Origin: Kitasatospora xanthocidica
GTDB taxonomy: Bacteria > Actinomycetota > Actinomycetes > Streptomycetales > Streptomycetaceae
Assembly (NCBI RefSeq): GCF_014656195.1
Contig: NZ_BNBY01000004.1
Location: 1 to 64,000 of the forward strand
Direction of reading: 5' to 3'
DNA: 64,000 nt
Made by a program: the position numbers and the translations under genes
The notes under the pieces: model-generated
What the model saw: only the letters and a program-made list of their open reading frames with translations
Database searches by the model: none
What the model was told of the DNA's origin: nothing
In this document: positions 43,967 through 52,097 of the stretch, piece by piece
How positions within the stretch are numbered: the stretch's first letter is position 1
Layout of the letters: the number at the start of each line of letters is the position of its first letter

Positions 43967-44522
43967 TTGCCCCGCGCGGGGCTGCCTCCGATAGGGCGGG
44001 GCGGCGACGGCGGCGGTAGTAGGCGAGGGCCAGGGCGAGGACGATGGGGCCCCAGAGCATGGCGGGTGCGGTGCAGGTCCGGGCTAGGAGCTGCCACCAG
44101 ACGGTGGTGTAGGGGAGTTCTTCGAAGCCGAGTACGCCGAGCCAGGCCAGTGGCATCGGGTCGAAGAGGGCGACGAGGGTCAGTCCGCCCAGGACCGCCG
44201 GGATGACGGCCGCGAGCGGCGGGACCCGCCGGCCGCGCAGGCCGGGTACCCAGGACGGGAACACCTCGCCCCACCCGCTGACCAGCCCCATGGTGAGCAG
44301 CGCCAGGGCCTCGGTCAGCACGCTCAGGCCGATCACGTACGGGGTGGCCCACCAGTCGTAGGCCGGGGCGAGGGGGTCGATCAACCCCATCCGGTAGTCC
44401 ACCGCGAAGGGCAGCCGCCACAGGCAGTGGGGCAGCAGGACGAAGGGCAGGGCCTTGGCGAGGCGCAGCGCCCAGCGGGGTACGGGGCGTTCGGTGTCAC
44501 CGACCGGAGTGTTCTTCAGCAT
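43959..44522 (-). CDS. Small integral membrane protein
   Basis: 187 residues from ATG 44522. Four to five TM segments: RLAKALPFVLLPHCLWRLPFAV, WATPYVIGLSVLTEALALLTMGLV, VPPLAAVIPAVLGGLTLVALF and TCTAPAMLWGPIVLALALAYY. Similar proteins occur throughout Streptomyces without assigned function. Its last three codons and TAG stop (43959-43961) are provided by box B5 of the palindrome array, so the original 3' end may have been replaced. The following 164 bp (44523-44686) towards the deformylase contain nothing recognised. Confidence 0.8.
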   Translation of the reverse strand: MLKNTPVGDTERPVPRWALRLAKALPFVLLPHCLWRLPFAVDYRMGLIDPLAPAYDWWATPYVIGLSVLTEALALLTMGLVSGWGEVFPSWVPGLRGRRVPPLAAVIPAVLGGLTLVALFDPMPLAWLGVLGFEELPYTTVWWQLLARTCTAPAMLWGPIVLALALAYYRRRRRPALSEAAPRGASM

Positions 44523-44686
44523 GGTTCCACCGTCGCCGGGGCCGCGCCGTCGCGCCTCGGTCGCGCGGGGTGACCTACTCCCCCGGCAGAGCCAGTCAGC
44601 TGTCCTACCGGGCGAGGATGCTGCCGAGCGGTCGGCGGCGACGGTGTCGTCGGAGGTCAGGAATGCGGCGAGGTGGGCGGGTTCGC

Positions 44687-45352
44687 TCAGGCCGTCGGGT
44701 CGAGCCGGCGGCAGCGGCACGAGGCGGCGCACTCCTCCACCGGGCCGGTCCAGTCCAGTTGCCCGGTGGCGGCGGCCCGCTGCGCGAAGACCTCGTCCCG
44801 CCGGTCCGCCGTCTGCCGCAGTACGTCCTTGCGTTCGCGCCGCGCGAGCCGGTCCACGTACAGCTGCCCGTCGAGGTGGTCGGTCTCGTGCTGCAGGCAG
44901 CGGGCGAAGTAGCCGGTGGCCTCGACGGTGCGCGGGTTGCCGTGCCGGTCGTAGCCGCGCACGACCGTGCGGGCCGGGCGGGCGAGCGCGGGGGTGCCCG
45001 CGCCCGGGACGGAGAGGCAGCCCTCGGGTTCCTCGATCAGCGGGCGCCCCGCGGTCTGCGGCTCGACGACCGGGTTGAGCAGGTGCCCGGTGTGCCGGAC
45101 GCCGTCGTCGTCGCGACAGTCGTAGACGAACAGCCGCAGGTCCACGTCGACCTGGTTGGCGGCGAGCCCGCAGCCGTCGGCGACGTACATGGTCGCGAAC
45201 ATGGAGTCGATGAGCTGCGCCAACTCCTGGCTGCCGTAGTCCTGTTCGCCGGCCGGGCGGCAGGGGCCGTGCAGGATCGGCTCCCCGATCTCGGTGATCC
45301 GCAGGACGGGGGGACGTTCGCGCGGGTCGGAACGTTCGCGCGGGTCGGACAT
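44687..45352 (-). CDS. def: Peptide deformylase
   Basis: 221 residues from ATG 45352. Three PDF boxes: GCGLAANQ (residues 60-67, instead of GxGLAAxQ exact), EGCLSVP (110-116, metal Cys112) and QHETDHLDG (154-162, HExxH His155/Glu156/His159). Removes the N-formyl group from nascent proteins. N-terminus has a SDPRER duplication; C-terminus is about 40 residues longer than core enzymes and has a Cys-rich ECAASCRCRR. Divergent from an HTH gene through an 81-bp region with a palindromic operator; an accessory deformylase is likely as streptomycetes carry several. Confidence 0.93.
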   Translation of the reverse strand: MSDPRERSDPRERPPVLRITEIGEPILHGPCRPAGEQDYGSQELAQLIDSMFATMYVADGCGLAANQVDVDLRLFVYDCRDDDGVRHTGHLLNPVVEPQTAGRPLIEEPEGCLSVPGAGTPALARPARTVVRGYDRHGNPRTVEATGYFARCLQHETDHLDGQLYVDRLARRERKDVLRQTADRRDEVFAQRAAATGQLDWTGPVEECAASCRCRRLDPTA

Positions 45353-45399
45353 GGAACGGCACTCCTCGACACGGACGGGACGGACGGGCATGACGGCTT

Positions 45400-45438
45400 G
45401 TCACTGCCTTTGCAAAGTAGCAGACTTTGCAAAGTGAC
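45400..45438. promoter_or_regulatory. Double CTTTGCAAAG operator between def and the HTH gene
   Basis: Two perfect 10-bp palindromes CTTTGCAAAG at 45408-45417 and 45425-45434, 17 bp apart, bracketed by GTCACT (45400-45405) and its complement AGTGAC (45433-45438), so the whole 39 bp is symmetric. The last palindrome runs into the GTG start of the HTH gene (45434), which would then be leaderless or occluded when bound. It is strikingly AT-rich for this genome. Confidence 0.85.
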
Positions 45439-46036
45439 AGAAGAAGATCTCGCCGCCGCCGGAACCCTCCCCGAGCACGCCGTCCGTACCGCGCTGCTCG
45501 AGCTGCTCGCCGAGCACGGCACCATCACCTCCACCGAGGCCGCCGCCCGGCTCGGGCTCAGCTCCGGCCTCTGCTCCTTCCACCTGCGCAGGCTCGGCCT
45601 GCACGGGCTGATCGAGGAGGCCCCGCCCGTCGACGGGCGCGCCCGGCCCTGGCGCCTGCCCCGGCCCGAGGCCCCCCGGGACGCGCCGGGCGCGAGCGAC
45701 GCGGGCGACGCGGGCGACGGGTTCGGCACGCTGGCCCGCGGCCTGGAGGACGAGAGCTACCGTCGCTGGCTCGCCCGCCGCGGCGAGGCCCCCGCCGACT
45801 GGCAGCACGACGAGGCCTTCAGCGCCGTGGTCTACCTGACCCCCGAGGAGCTGACGGCCGTCGGCGAGGCCGTCCGCCGCGTGCTCGCCCGCTACCGCGA
45901 CCGCGAGACCGATCCGGCCGCCCGCCCCGCCGACGCCCGCCCGGTCGCCGCCGTCACCCGGCTCTTCCCGCTCCTGGACGAACTCCCGGGCGAACTCCCG
46001 GGCGAACTCCCGGGCGAACCCCGCCACCGGCCGTAA
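45434..46036 (+). CDS. Winged-HTH regulator (ArsR/MarR-like) divergent from peptide deformylase
   Basis: 200 residues from GTG 45434. HTH region LLELLAEHGTITSTEAAARLGLSSGLCSFHLRRLGLHGLIEEAPPVDGRARPWRL (about residues 16-72). A second conserved part, LEDESYRRWLARRGEAPADWQHDEAFSAVVYLTPEELTAVGEAVRRVLARYRDRE, resembles the C-terminal domain frequent in actinobacterial HTH regulators of the ArsR group. C-terminus is the repeat LPGELPGELPGEP. Most likely binds the CTTTGCAAAG sites overlapping its own start. Confidence 0.88.
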   Translation: MTEEDLAAAGTLPEHAVRTALLELLAEHGTITSTEAAARLGLSSGLCSFHLRRLGLHGLIEEAPPVDGRARPWRLPRPEAPRDAPGASDAGDAGDGFGTLARGLEDESYRRWLARRGEAPADWQHDEAFSAVVYLTPEELTAVGEAVRRVLARYRDRETDPAARPADARPVAAVTRLFPLLDELPGELPGELPGEPRHRP

Positions 46037-46049
46037 CCCCCGGCCGTAA
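45980..46049 (+). repeat. Repeats at the 3' end of the HTH gene
   Basis: GAACTCCCGGGC is repeated at 45980, 45992 and 46004 (in frame, LPGE units). CCGGCCGTAA, holding the TAA stop, is at 46027-46036 and again at 46040-46049, thirteen bp on. Confidence 0.92.
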
Positions 46050-46097
46050 TCCGCCGGGCGCGACCCACCCGGCCTGGCCCGCGAACCGCCGGAACGC

Positions 46098-46634
46098 TCA
46101 GGCCCGGCGCCAGGACTGCCGCGCCACCGCCCGTACCAGCGGTCCGATCAGCAGCCCGGCCGCTGCGCCCAGGACGACGCCCTGCACCCCGTCCCAGACG
46201 TCCTGCACATCGCAGTCCCGCCCGATCACCGGCAGCGCGTAGTGCAGCGCCGACACCGCGAACGGCAGCACCGCCGCGACGAGCAGCGCCACCACCGCCC
46301 GGCGGCGGGTGCCCGCCAGCGCGGCCGCGAAGCCGACCGGGGCGAAGGTCGCCAGCTTGAGCTCGATGTGCCGGACGTGCAGCAGCTCGTACGGCGACCG
46401 CGGCCGCCCGCCCGCGACGGTGCAGTGCCGGACGGCGTCCTCGGACAGCTGGAACGCGTCCGGCAGCAGGGTCGCCACGACCACCCCGCCGAGTCCGAGC
46501 AGCAGAACGAAGCCCACCGCCCAGTGGGCCCGCAGCAGCCGCCCCACCGGCCGGTTCAACAGGGCCGCGGGCACCAGCGAGAGCAGCAGCCCGGGCCAGA
46601 ACATCGGCATCCCGCCGAGCACCGCACTGATCAC
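46098..46634 (-). CDS. VanZ-like membrane protein
   Basis: 178 residues; the GTG at 46634 overlaps its ribosome site, so GTG 46622 or ATG 46610 may be the real start. TM segments: FWPGLLLSLVPAALL, AVGFVLLLGLGGVVVATLLPDAF, LATFAPVGFAAALAG, AVVALLVAAVLPFAVSALHYAL and GVVLGAAAGLLIGPLV. RHIELKLATFAPVGF and RDCDVQDVWDGVQGVVLGAAAG are the VanZ signature. VanZ proteins give low-level teicoplanin or lipoglycopeptide tolerance in some hosts, but most actinobacterial members are uncharacterised. Confidence 0.88.
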   Translation of the reverse strand: MISAVLGGMPMFWPGLLLSLVPAALLNRPVGRLLRAHWAVGFVLLLGLGGVVVATLLPDAFQLSEDAVRHCTVAGGRPRSPYELLHVRHIELKLATFAPVGFAAALAGTRRRAVVALLVAAVLPFAVSALHYALPVIGRDCDVQDVWDGVQGVVLGAAAGLLIGPLVRAVARQSWRRA

Positions 46635-46947
46635 TCCTCAACGGACGCCGCGGACCCCCGCCCGGTTCTCGCCCACCGCGGGAGATTCCGTTCCGGCATC
46701 CGCCCCGTGCGAAGGAGGGCCGCCGCGGAAGGGCATCACGGAGACGCCGCCGCGAAAAGGCCTTGCCCGGCCCGGACGCCCCGCGTTACCGTCGCCGCAC
46801 TCCGACGATCACGCTCCCCGGGACGAAGCAGCCGCAGAACGGGAGCACGGCCCGCGGCCACGAGGCAGCGCGGGCCCATGGAGGGGCGGCACCGGTATCC
46901 GGCATGCCCGCGGACGCGGCCTGCCCCCTCCGAAAGACGGTCCTCCC
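46635..46947. other. Divergent intergenic region, no gene recognised
   Basis: 313 bp between the VanZ-like and LLM genes. The frame of the oxidoreductase stays open through it, but without family similarity. No conspicuous repeat or palindrome; a GTTACCGT element near 46785 may be a -10 for the plus strand. Confidence 0.4.
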
Positions 46948-47799
46948 GTGAAGATCGGCCTCGGCCTCCCCGTCGACGACCCCGCCCTCCTGCTCACCTG
47001 GGCCCGGCGCGCCGACGCCGCCCGGTTCAGCACGCTCGGGCTCCTCGACCGGCTGGTGTTCGACAATCCCGAGCCCCTGGTCACGCTGGCCGCCCTGGCC
47101 GGCGCGACCGCCCGGATCCGCCTGCAGACCGAGGTGCTGCTCGCGCCCCACCACAACACCGCGCTGCTGGCCAAGCAGACCGCGACCCTGGACCGGCTGT
47201 CCGGCGGCCGGTTCACGCTCGGCATCGGGATCGGCGGTCGCGCCGACGACTGTCGGGCCGCCGGCGTCGACCCGCGTCGCCGCGGCCGCCGGCTGGACGA
47301 GCAGCTTCCCGTGCTGCGCCGGCTCTGGGCGGGCGGACGGTACGACGAGGAGGTCGGCCCGATCGGCCCCGCGCCCGTGACGCCCGGCGGCCCCGAGGTG
47401 CTGTTCGGCGGTTTCGCCCCGGCCGCGCTGGAGCGGGTCGCGCGGTTCGGGGACGGTTTCCTCGGCGCGGCGCTGCCGCCGGAGGCGATGGGCGGGCTGT
47501 TCCGGGACGTGGAGGCGGCCTGGCGGCGGCACGGACGGTCCGGGCGGCCCCGGCTGGTCGCCCAGGTGAACGTGGCACTCGGCCCCGGGCCCACCATCGA
47601 ACAGGCTCGCCGGAACATCCGCTCGTACTACGACTTCACCGGCCGGGCCGCTCACGTGGCGGACCACCTGCTCACCACCTCGCAGGCGGTCCGGGCCGCC
47701 GTGGACGACTTCACGGCCGTCGGCGCGGACGAGGTCGTGCTCTACTGCTGGTCCTCGGATCCGGACCAGGTGGACCGGCTCGCCGACGCCCTGTTCTGA
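46948..47799 (+). CDS. LLM-class (luciferase-like) F420/FMN-dependent oxidoreductase
   Basis: 283 residues from GTG 46948. Starts MKIGLGLPVDDPALLLTWARRADAARFSTLGLLDRLVFDNPEPL, with the family's ALAGATARIRLQTEVLLAPHHNTALLAKQTATLDRLSGGRFTLGIGIGGR and a C-terminal FGGFAPAALERVARFGDGFLG. The (beta/alpha)8 bacterial-luciferase fold binds F420 or FMN. Substrate unknown. Downstream is a series of CGTCCGACCGTTCG repeats before hemC. Confidence 0.92.
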   Translation: MKIGLGLPVDDPALLLTWARRADAARFSTLGLLDRLVFDNPEPLVTLAALAGATARIRLQTEVLLAPHHNTALLAKQTATLDRLSGGRFTLGIGIGGRADDCRAAGVDPRRRGRRLDEQLPVLRRLWAGGRYDEEVGPIGPAPVTPGGPEVLFGGFAPAALERVARFGDGFLGAALPPEAMGGLFRDVEAAWRRHGRSGRPRLVAQVNVALGPGPTIEQARRNIRSYYDFTGRAAHVADHLLTTSQAVRAAVDDFTAVGADEVVLYCWSSDPDQVDRLADALF

Positions 47800-47816
47800 C
47801 CACTCCCCGGCCGGTA

Positions 47817-47867
47817 CGTCCGACCGTTCGTCCGACCGTTCGCCCGGCCGCTGCGTCCGACCGTTCG
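47817..47867 (+). repeat. CGTCCGACCGTTCG repeats after the LLM gene
   Basis: Copies at 47817, 47829 (12-bp step, overlapping by two) and 47854, with further CCGTTC remnants to 47890. Fill the gap between convergent LLM and hemC genes. Confidence 0.9.
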
Positions 47868-47921
47868 CCCCGTTCCTCCGGCCGTTCCTCCACCGCCCGG
47901 GAAGCCCCCCGAGGGCCGCCG

Positions 47922-48857
47922 TCAGTGCGGGATCGAGGAGATCAGCTCCTGCGCCCCCTGCCGCTTGAGCGCCAGGGCGACCGAGGTCCCCAGGTCCTCC
48001 GGGCTGAGCGCGCCCGCCCATTCGTGGGCGTCCAGCACCTGCTTGCCGTCCAGGGTGAAGACCCGGCCGCGCAGGGAGAGGCGGCCGTCCGGCTCGGCCT
48101 TGGCGTAGCCGGCGATCGGGCTGTTGCAGTGGCCTTGGAGCACGTGCAGGAACATCCGCTCGGCCGCCGCCTCGCGCCAGGTGTCGCGGTGGCCGAGCGT
48201 GGTGACGGCCTCGATGGTCGCCGTGTCGTCCTCGCGGCACTGCAGGACGAGGATGCCGGCGCCGATCGGCGGGCACATCGCCTCGATGCCGAGGACCTCG
48301 GTGATCCGCGCCTGCTCGCCGATCCGTTCCAGGCCGGAGACGGCGAGGAGCAGGGCGTCCACGGTCCCGGCCTCCAGCTTGGCGAGCCGGCTGTTGGCGT
48401 TGCCGCGGATGGGCAGGCACTCCAGGTGCGGGTGGGTGGCGGCGAGCTGGGCGACGCGGCGGACGGAGGAGGTGCCGATCCGGGTGCCGGGCGGTAGTTC
48501 GGCCAGGGTCAGGCCGCCCGGGTGGACGAGGGCGTCGCGGATGTCGTCCCGGCGCAGGTAGGCCGCGAAGACGGTGCCGGCGGGCAGTGGACGGTCGGCG
48601 GGCACGTCCTTGAGGCAGTGCACGGCGACGTCGGCCTCTCCGGCGAGCAGGGCCGCGTCGACCTCCTTGGTGAACGCGCCCTTGCCGCCCAGGTGTGCGA
48701 GGTCGCCGGTCCAGCGGTCGCCCGAGGTGGTGACCGGCACCACTTCGGTGCGCAGGTCCGGGTGCAGGGCGGCGAGTTCGGCGCGGACCCGCTCGACCTG
48801 GGCGAGCGCCATGGGCGAGGAGCGGGAGACGATGCGGATCAGCTCAGCGGTGGGCAT
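47922..48857 (-). CDS. hemC: Hydroxymethylbilane synthase (porphobilinogen deaminase), stand-alone copy
   Basis: 311 residues. [26 protein letters not shown] and [35 protein letters not shown] (with the Lys and Asp of the active site), [11 protein letters not shown] and [11 protein letters not shown] (arginines holding the dipyrromethane) are present, and Cys244 in [13 protein letters not shown] is the cofactor-attachment cysteine. Polymerises four porphobilinogens to hydroxymethylbilane. None of hemA, hemD or hemB lies nearby, and the cysteine loop GHCNSPI differs from the common GGCxxPI/V, so this may be a second, specialised paralogue of the housekeeping enzyme. Confidence 0.92.
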   Translation of the reverse strand: MPTAELIRIVSRSSPMALAQVERVRAELAALHPDLRTEVVPVTTSGDRWTGDLAHLGGKGAFTKEVDAALLAGEADVAVHCLKDVPADRPLPAGTVFAAYLRRDDIRDALVHPGGLTLAELPPGTRIGTSSVRRVAQLAATHPHLECLPIRGNANSRLAKLEAGTVDALLLAVSGLERIGEQARITEVLGIEAMCPPIGAGILVLQCREDDTATIEAVTTLGHRDTWREAAAERMFLHVLQGHCNSPIAGYAKAEPDGRLSLRGRVFTLDGKQVLDAHEWAGALSPEDLGTSVALALKRQGAQELISSIPH

Positions 48858-48949
48858 GGCGCGATGATAGGCCGTCGAACACCCGCCGTTGACGTCACGT
48901 CAGGCATTCGGCGGCCTCCCATCACCCCCCACCGCGACCACCCCGCCGC

Positions 48950-51298
48950 TCACTCGTTGTGCAGCACCTCCGCGATCGGCAGCCGCGCCGCCGAGCGGGC
49001 CGGGACCAGCGCCCCCAGGACGGCGATGCCGACGCCCGCCAGGGCGAGCCCGATGAGCAGCGGGACGTCCCAGACGTCCATCGCCGACTCCGGGAAGACG
49101 ATGCTCCCGACGTTCTCGACGAGCAGCCGGTGCGCCAGGATTCCGGCCGGGACGCCGATGGCCGCGCTGACCGCGCCCTGCCAGGTCACCGAGGCGAGCG
49201 TCATGGTCACCACCTGCCGGGGCGTCATCCCGATCGACTTCAGCATGCCGAGGTCCCGGCGGCGTTCGCGGATGGTGAGCAGCAGGGTGTTGAAGACGCC
49301 GAGCGCGGCGACCACCGACAGCAGCACGGTGAAGATCGTGGCGAAGCTGATGACCGCGACGATCGGGCCGCCCATGTCGGGTGCGAACACCGAGGGCGAG
49401 AGGCTCGGGTCGGCGGCCGAGACGGCCCGCTGGTACGCCTCGGGGTCGGCGCCTTCGGCGAGTCTCACGTCGTACTCGACCGCGTGCGGGTCGTCGGTGA
49501 GCGCGGCCCGGGTGGCGTCGTTGGAGGCGAACGCCCGGGGGTTGCCCTCACTCTCCTCGCCGACGAGGGTGACGGTCAGGTGTCGGCCGTCCAGGTCCAG
49601 GGTGAGCCGGTCGCCGAGCTTGAGCCCGTGCTGCCGGATGAAGGACGGCCCGGCCTCGATCTCGTTCGGCCCGGTCGCCGGGCGGCCCCGCACCACCTGG
49701 AGCCGCTTGGTGTCGACGGCGTCGTCGCCGCTGTAGAAGTCGGCGAAGGCCGGCTGGGGGTAGCCGACCAGCCCGACCTGGACCAGCCCGCGTACGGAGA
49801 CCCGTTCGGCGCCGGGGGTGGCGCGCAGCATCGCCTCGGTCTGGGCCGGGGTCAGCCTGGGCTCGGTCGTGGCGTCGCCCGCGAAGTGGGCGGTCAGCAC
49901 CTTGATGTGGGTGCGGCCGTCGGCGTGGTCGACCAGCCTGGTGAGGGTGGATCCCAGGCCGGTGGTCACCGTCACGGTGAGCACTCCGAGCATGATCGCC
50001 GACATGGTGAGCGCGGTACGGGCGGGGCGGGCGAACGGCTGGCCGAGGCCCAGGCTGACGGCGCGCGGCAGCCGGGTCCCGCCCAGCCGGCGCTGGATCT
50101 TCAGCCCGCGCCCGTTGCGCGGCGCGCTGCCGGCCGAGATGGCCTGGGCGGCGGAGAGCCGGTGGGCGCGCGAGGCCGGGACGAGTGCGGCGAGGAGGAC
50201 CAGCAGCGGGACGCTGATCAGGGTGGCGGCGGGCAGCCAGCCGGCCGGCTCGATGACGGCAATGCCGGTGGTGATCCCGGAGAACGCGGCCTGGAGGATC
50301 GGGTGTGCCGCGGCCCAGCCGGCCGCCGTACCGAGGACGGTGCCGGCGACGGCGGGCACCGAGACCATGGTCAGGTAGACCGTGACCACCTGGCGCGGGG
50401 TGAAGCCGATCGACTTCAGCACGCCGATGTGCCGGTAGCCGGAGACCACCGCGCCGCTGACCACGTTGCCGACGATCAGCGCGGCGACGACCAGGCCGAG
50501 CACGCCGAAGACCGTCATCAGCGGCAGGTAGGCGTCGGCGCCCGCCGAGAAGGCCTCTTTCAGCACCAGGTACGACTGCGCGTTGGTGAGCGCGTCCTTC
50601 GGCAGGCCTTCCGTGACGGTGCCCATGGCGGAGGTGAGCCGCTGCTCACCGGAGGCGTCGGAGAACCGGTAGAGCATCTGCCGGCCGGTGGGGTGCAGGG
50701 CGGCCGCCTGCTCGGGGGTGACCCAGCCGCCGGCGCTCTGGCTCATGCTGGTGGCGAAGCCGACGATGGTGAGCTGCCGGCCGTCGCCGAGCGGGAGCGG
50801 ATGGTTCAGGAACCTCTCCGAGAAGCCCCCGAAGGGCTCGTTGACGACCACCTCGCCCGGTCCGGCGGCCCAGCGGCCGCCGAGGAGTCGCACCCGGTCC
50901 ACCGGCCCGGCCGGGTCGGACCGGCCCACCAGGGTGAGCGCTCCGGGCGGGCGGCCGACCCAGTCGGTGGGGATCTCCACCACGGCCTGGTCGAACGGCC
51001 CGGCGGCCGCCTCGACGCCCGGCCGGTGGGCGGTGGCGGCGAGCTGCTCCGCCGAGGCCTTGGCCGGGTCGAAGGCGGCGACGACGTGGGCGCCTCGCTG
51101 TTGGGCGAACGCGTCGTCGAACGGCGCCCGGGCGGCGCTGATCACCGCGAGGGCGAGCAGCACGGTGGTGGTGGAGCAGAAGACGACCAGGCCGATCACC
51201 ACGGTCTGCACCCGGCGGCGCTTGACGGCCGCTCGGGAGGCGCGCCACACAGCGCCGTTCGCTCCCTTTACTCCCTTTACTCCCTTCACTCCCTTCAC
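48950..51298 (-). CDS. ABC transporter permease, FtsX/MacB type
   Basis: 782 residues from GTG 51298, which overlaps the stop of the ATPase gene (GTGA). The first twelve residues are VKG repeats coded by a 9-bp tandem repeat. Then TM1 (VVIGLVVFCSTTTVLLALAVISAA), a large extracellular domain, a first FtsX block (YRHIGVLKSIGFTPRQVVTVYL with flanking TMs), a second extracellular domain and a second FtsX block (RRRDLGMLKSIGMTPRQVVTMTL) ending APIAEVLHNE-like RLPIAEVLHNE. Architecture and several segments parallel the permease at 7574-9979, so the two modules are paralogous. Confidence 0.93.
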   Translation of the reverse strand: MKGVKGVKGVKGANGAVWRASRAAVKRRRVQTVVIGLVVFCSTTTVLLALAVISAARAPFDDAFAQQRGAHVVAAFDPAKASAEQLAATAHRPGVEAAAGPFDQAVVEIPTDWVGRPPGALTLVGRSDPAGPVDRVRLLGGRWAAGPGEVVVNEPFGGFSERFLNHPLPLGDGRQLTIVGFATSMSQSAGGWVTPEQAAALHPTGRQMLYRFSDASGEQRLTSAMGTVTEGLPKDALTNAQSYLVLKEAFSAGADAYLPLMTVFGVLGLVVAALIVGNVVSGAVVSGYRHIGVLKSIGFTPRQVVTVYLTMVSVPAVAGTVLGTAAGWAAAHPILQAAFSGITTGIAVIEPAGWLPAATLISVPLLVLLAALVPASRAHRLSAAQAISAGSAPRNGRGLKIQRRLGGTRLPRAVSLGLGQPFARPARTALTMSAIMLGVLTVTVTTGLGSTLTRLVDHADGRTHIKVLTAHFAGDATTEPRLTPAQTEAMLRATPGAERVSVRGLVQVGLVGYPQPAFADFYSGDDAVDTKRLQVVRGRPATGPNEIEAGPSFIRQHGLKLGDRLTLDLDGRHLTVTLVGEESEGNPRAFASNDATRAALTDDPHAVEYDVRLAEGADPEAYQRAVSAADPSLSPSVFAPDMGGPIVAVISFATIFTVLLSVVAALGVFNTLLLTIRERRRDLGMLKSIGMTPRQVVTMTLASVTWQGAVSAAIGVPAGILAHRLLVENVGSIVFPESAMDVWDVPLLIGLALAGVGIAVLGALVPARSAARLPIAEVLHNE
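51262..51297 (-). repeat. 9-bp tandem repeat at the permease start codon
   Basis: Plus-strand units CTCCCTTTA, CTCCCTTTA, CTCCCTTCA, CTCCCTTCA in direct succession. On the coding strand each reads GTGAAGGGA or GTAAAGGGA, so start-like GTG and SD-like AAGGGA alternate through the first codons. Confidence 0.95.
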
Positions 51299-52020
51299 GA
51301 GGACGCCTCCAGGATCCGCTCGCGCGCCACCCGGCCGTCCGCCATCTCGACCAGCCGGCCGGCGCAGCGGGTGGCCAGGGCGGGGTCGTGGGTGACGATC
51401 AGCAGGGTCTGCCCGATCTGGTTGAGGTCGATCAGCAGGTCCATCACCTGTTCCCCCGAGCGGCTGTCCAGCGCGCCGGTCGGCTCGTCCGCCAGCAGCA
51501 GGGCCGGGCGGTTCATCAGGGCCCGGGCCACCGCGACCCGTTGGCGTTCGCCGCCGCTGAGCGCGGCCGGGTAGACGTCCTTGCGGTGGGCGACGCCGAG
51601 TTCGTCGAGCAGTTCCAGCGCGCGGCGGCGGGCCTGGCGGGCGGTGGTGCCGGTCAGCTGGGCGGCCAGCGCGACGTTGTCGAGGGCCGGGAGGTCGTCG
51701 ATCAGGTTGAAGAACTGGAAGATCATCCCGATGTGGCGGCGGCGGAACAGGGCCAGCCCGTTCTCGTTCAGCGGCCCGAGGTCCTGCCCCTGTACCCGGA
51801 CGGTGCCGGAGGTGGGGCGGTCCAGTCCGGCCACCATGTTCAGCAGGGTGGACTTGCCGCACCCGGAGGGGCCCATCACGGCGACCGCCTCGCCCGCCCT
51901 GATCCGCAGGTCGAGGCCGTCGAGCGCCTTGGCGTCGCCGAACTCCTTGTGCACCCCGGTCAGCTCGACGACGACCTGCGCGTCGTCCGGCCGGGAGGTC
52001 CCGTCGTGGTCGGTGTTCAT
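51295..52020 (-). CDS. ABC transporter ATP-binding protein (LolD/MacB-like)
   Basis: 241 residues from ATG 52020. Walker A GPSGCGKST, Q-loop IGMIFQFFNLIDDLPALDNV, signature LSGGERQRVAVARALMNRP, Walker B LLLADEPTGALD and H-loop LIVTHDP intact. Close in sequence to the ATPase at 10050-10763 (shared FQFFNL..DD, ALSGGERQRVAVARALMNRP). Translationally coupled to its permease. Divergent from the kinase at 52098, gap 77 bp. Confidence 0.95.
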   Translation of the reverse strand: MNTDHDGTSRPDDAQVVVELTGVHKEFGDAKALDGLDLRIRAGEAVAVMGPSGCGKSTLLNMVAGLDRPTSGTVRVQGQDLGPLNENGLALFRRRHIGMIFQFFNLIDDLPALDNVALAAQLTGTTARQARRRALELLDELGVAHRKDVYPAALSGGERQRVAVARALMNRPALLLADEPTGALDSRSGEQVMDLLIDLNQIGQTLLIVTHDPALATRCAGRLVEMADGRVARERILEASS

Positions 52021-52059
52021 GTCGATGACGGTAGGCGCGGGTGCCCGGCCGGTACGTCC

Positions 52060-52092
52060 CACCCTGGGTGTAACCGCAGGTCGCCGTAGTAC
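52060..52092 (+). promoter_or_regulatory. Palindrome and -10 element between exporter and kinase genes
   Basis: CACCCTGGGTG (52060-52070) is an 11-bp perfect palindrome in the -35 region of a TAGTAC element (52087-52092) that ends five nt before the kinase ATG. TGGGTGT also occurs at the equivalent place in the first module (about 10898), and GGTGT/ACACC is the core of the 10872 palindrome. Confidence 0.5.
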
Positions 52093-52097
52093 CGGGG

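Noticed and set aside
42641-44206. Open frame through the palindrome array reading MTVGLHI at B2-B4
   Set aside because: Boxes B1 and B5 are in other frames, no ribosome site, and the sequence outside the boxes is not protein-like; the repeats are better explained at DNA or RNA level.
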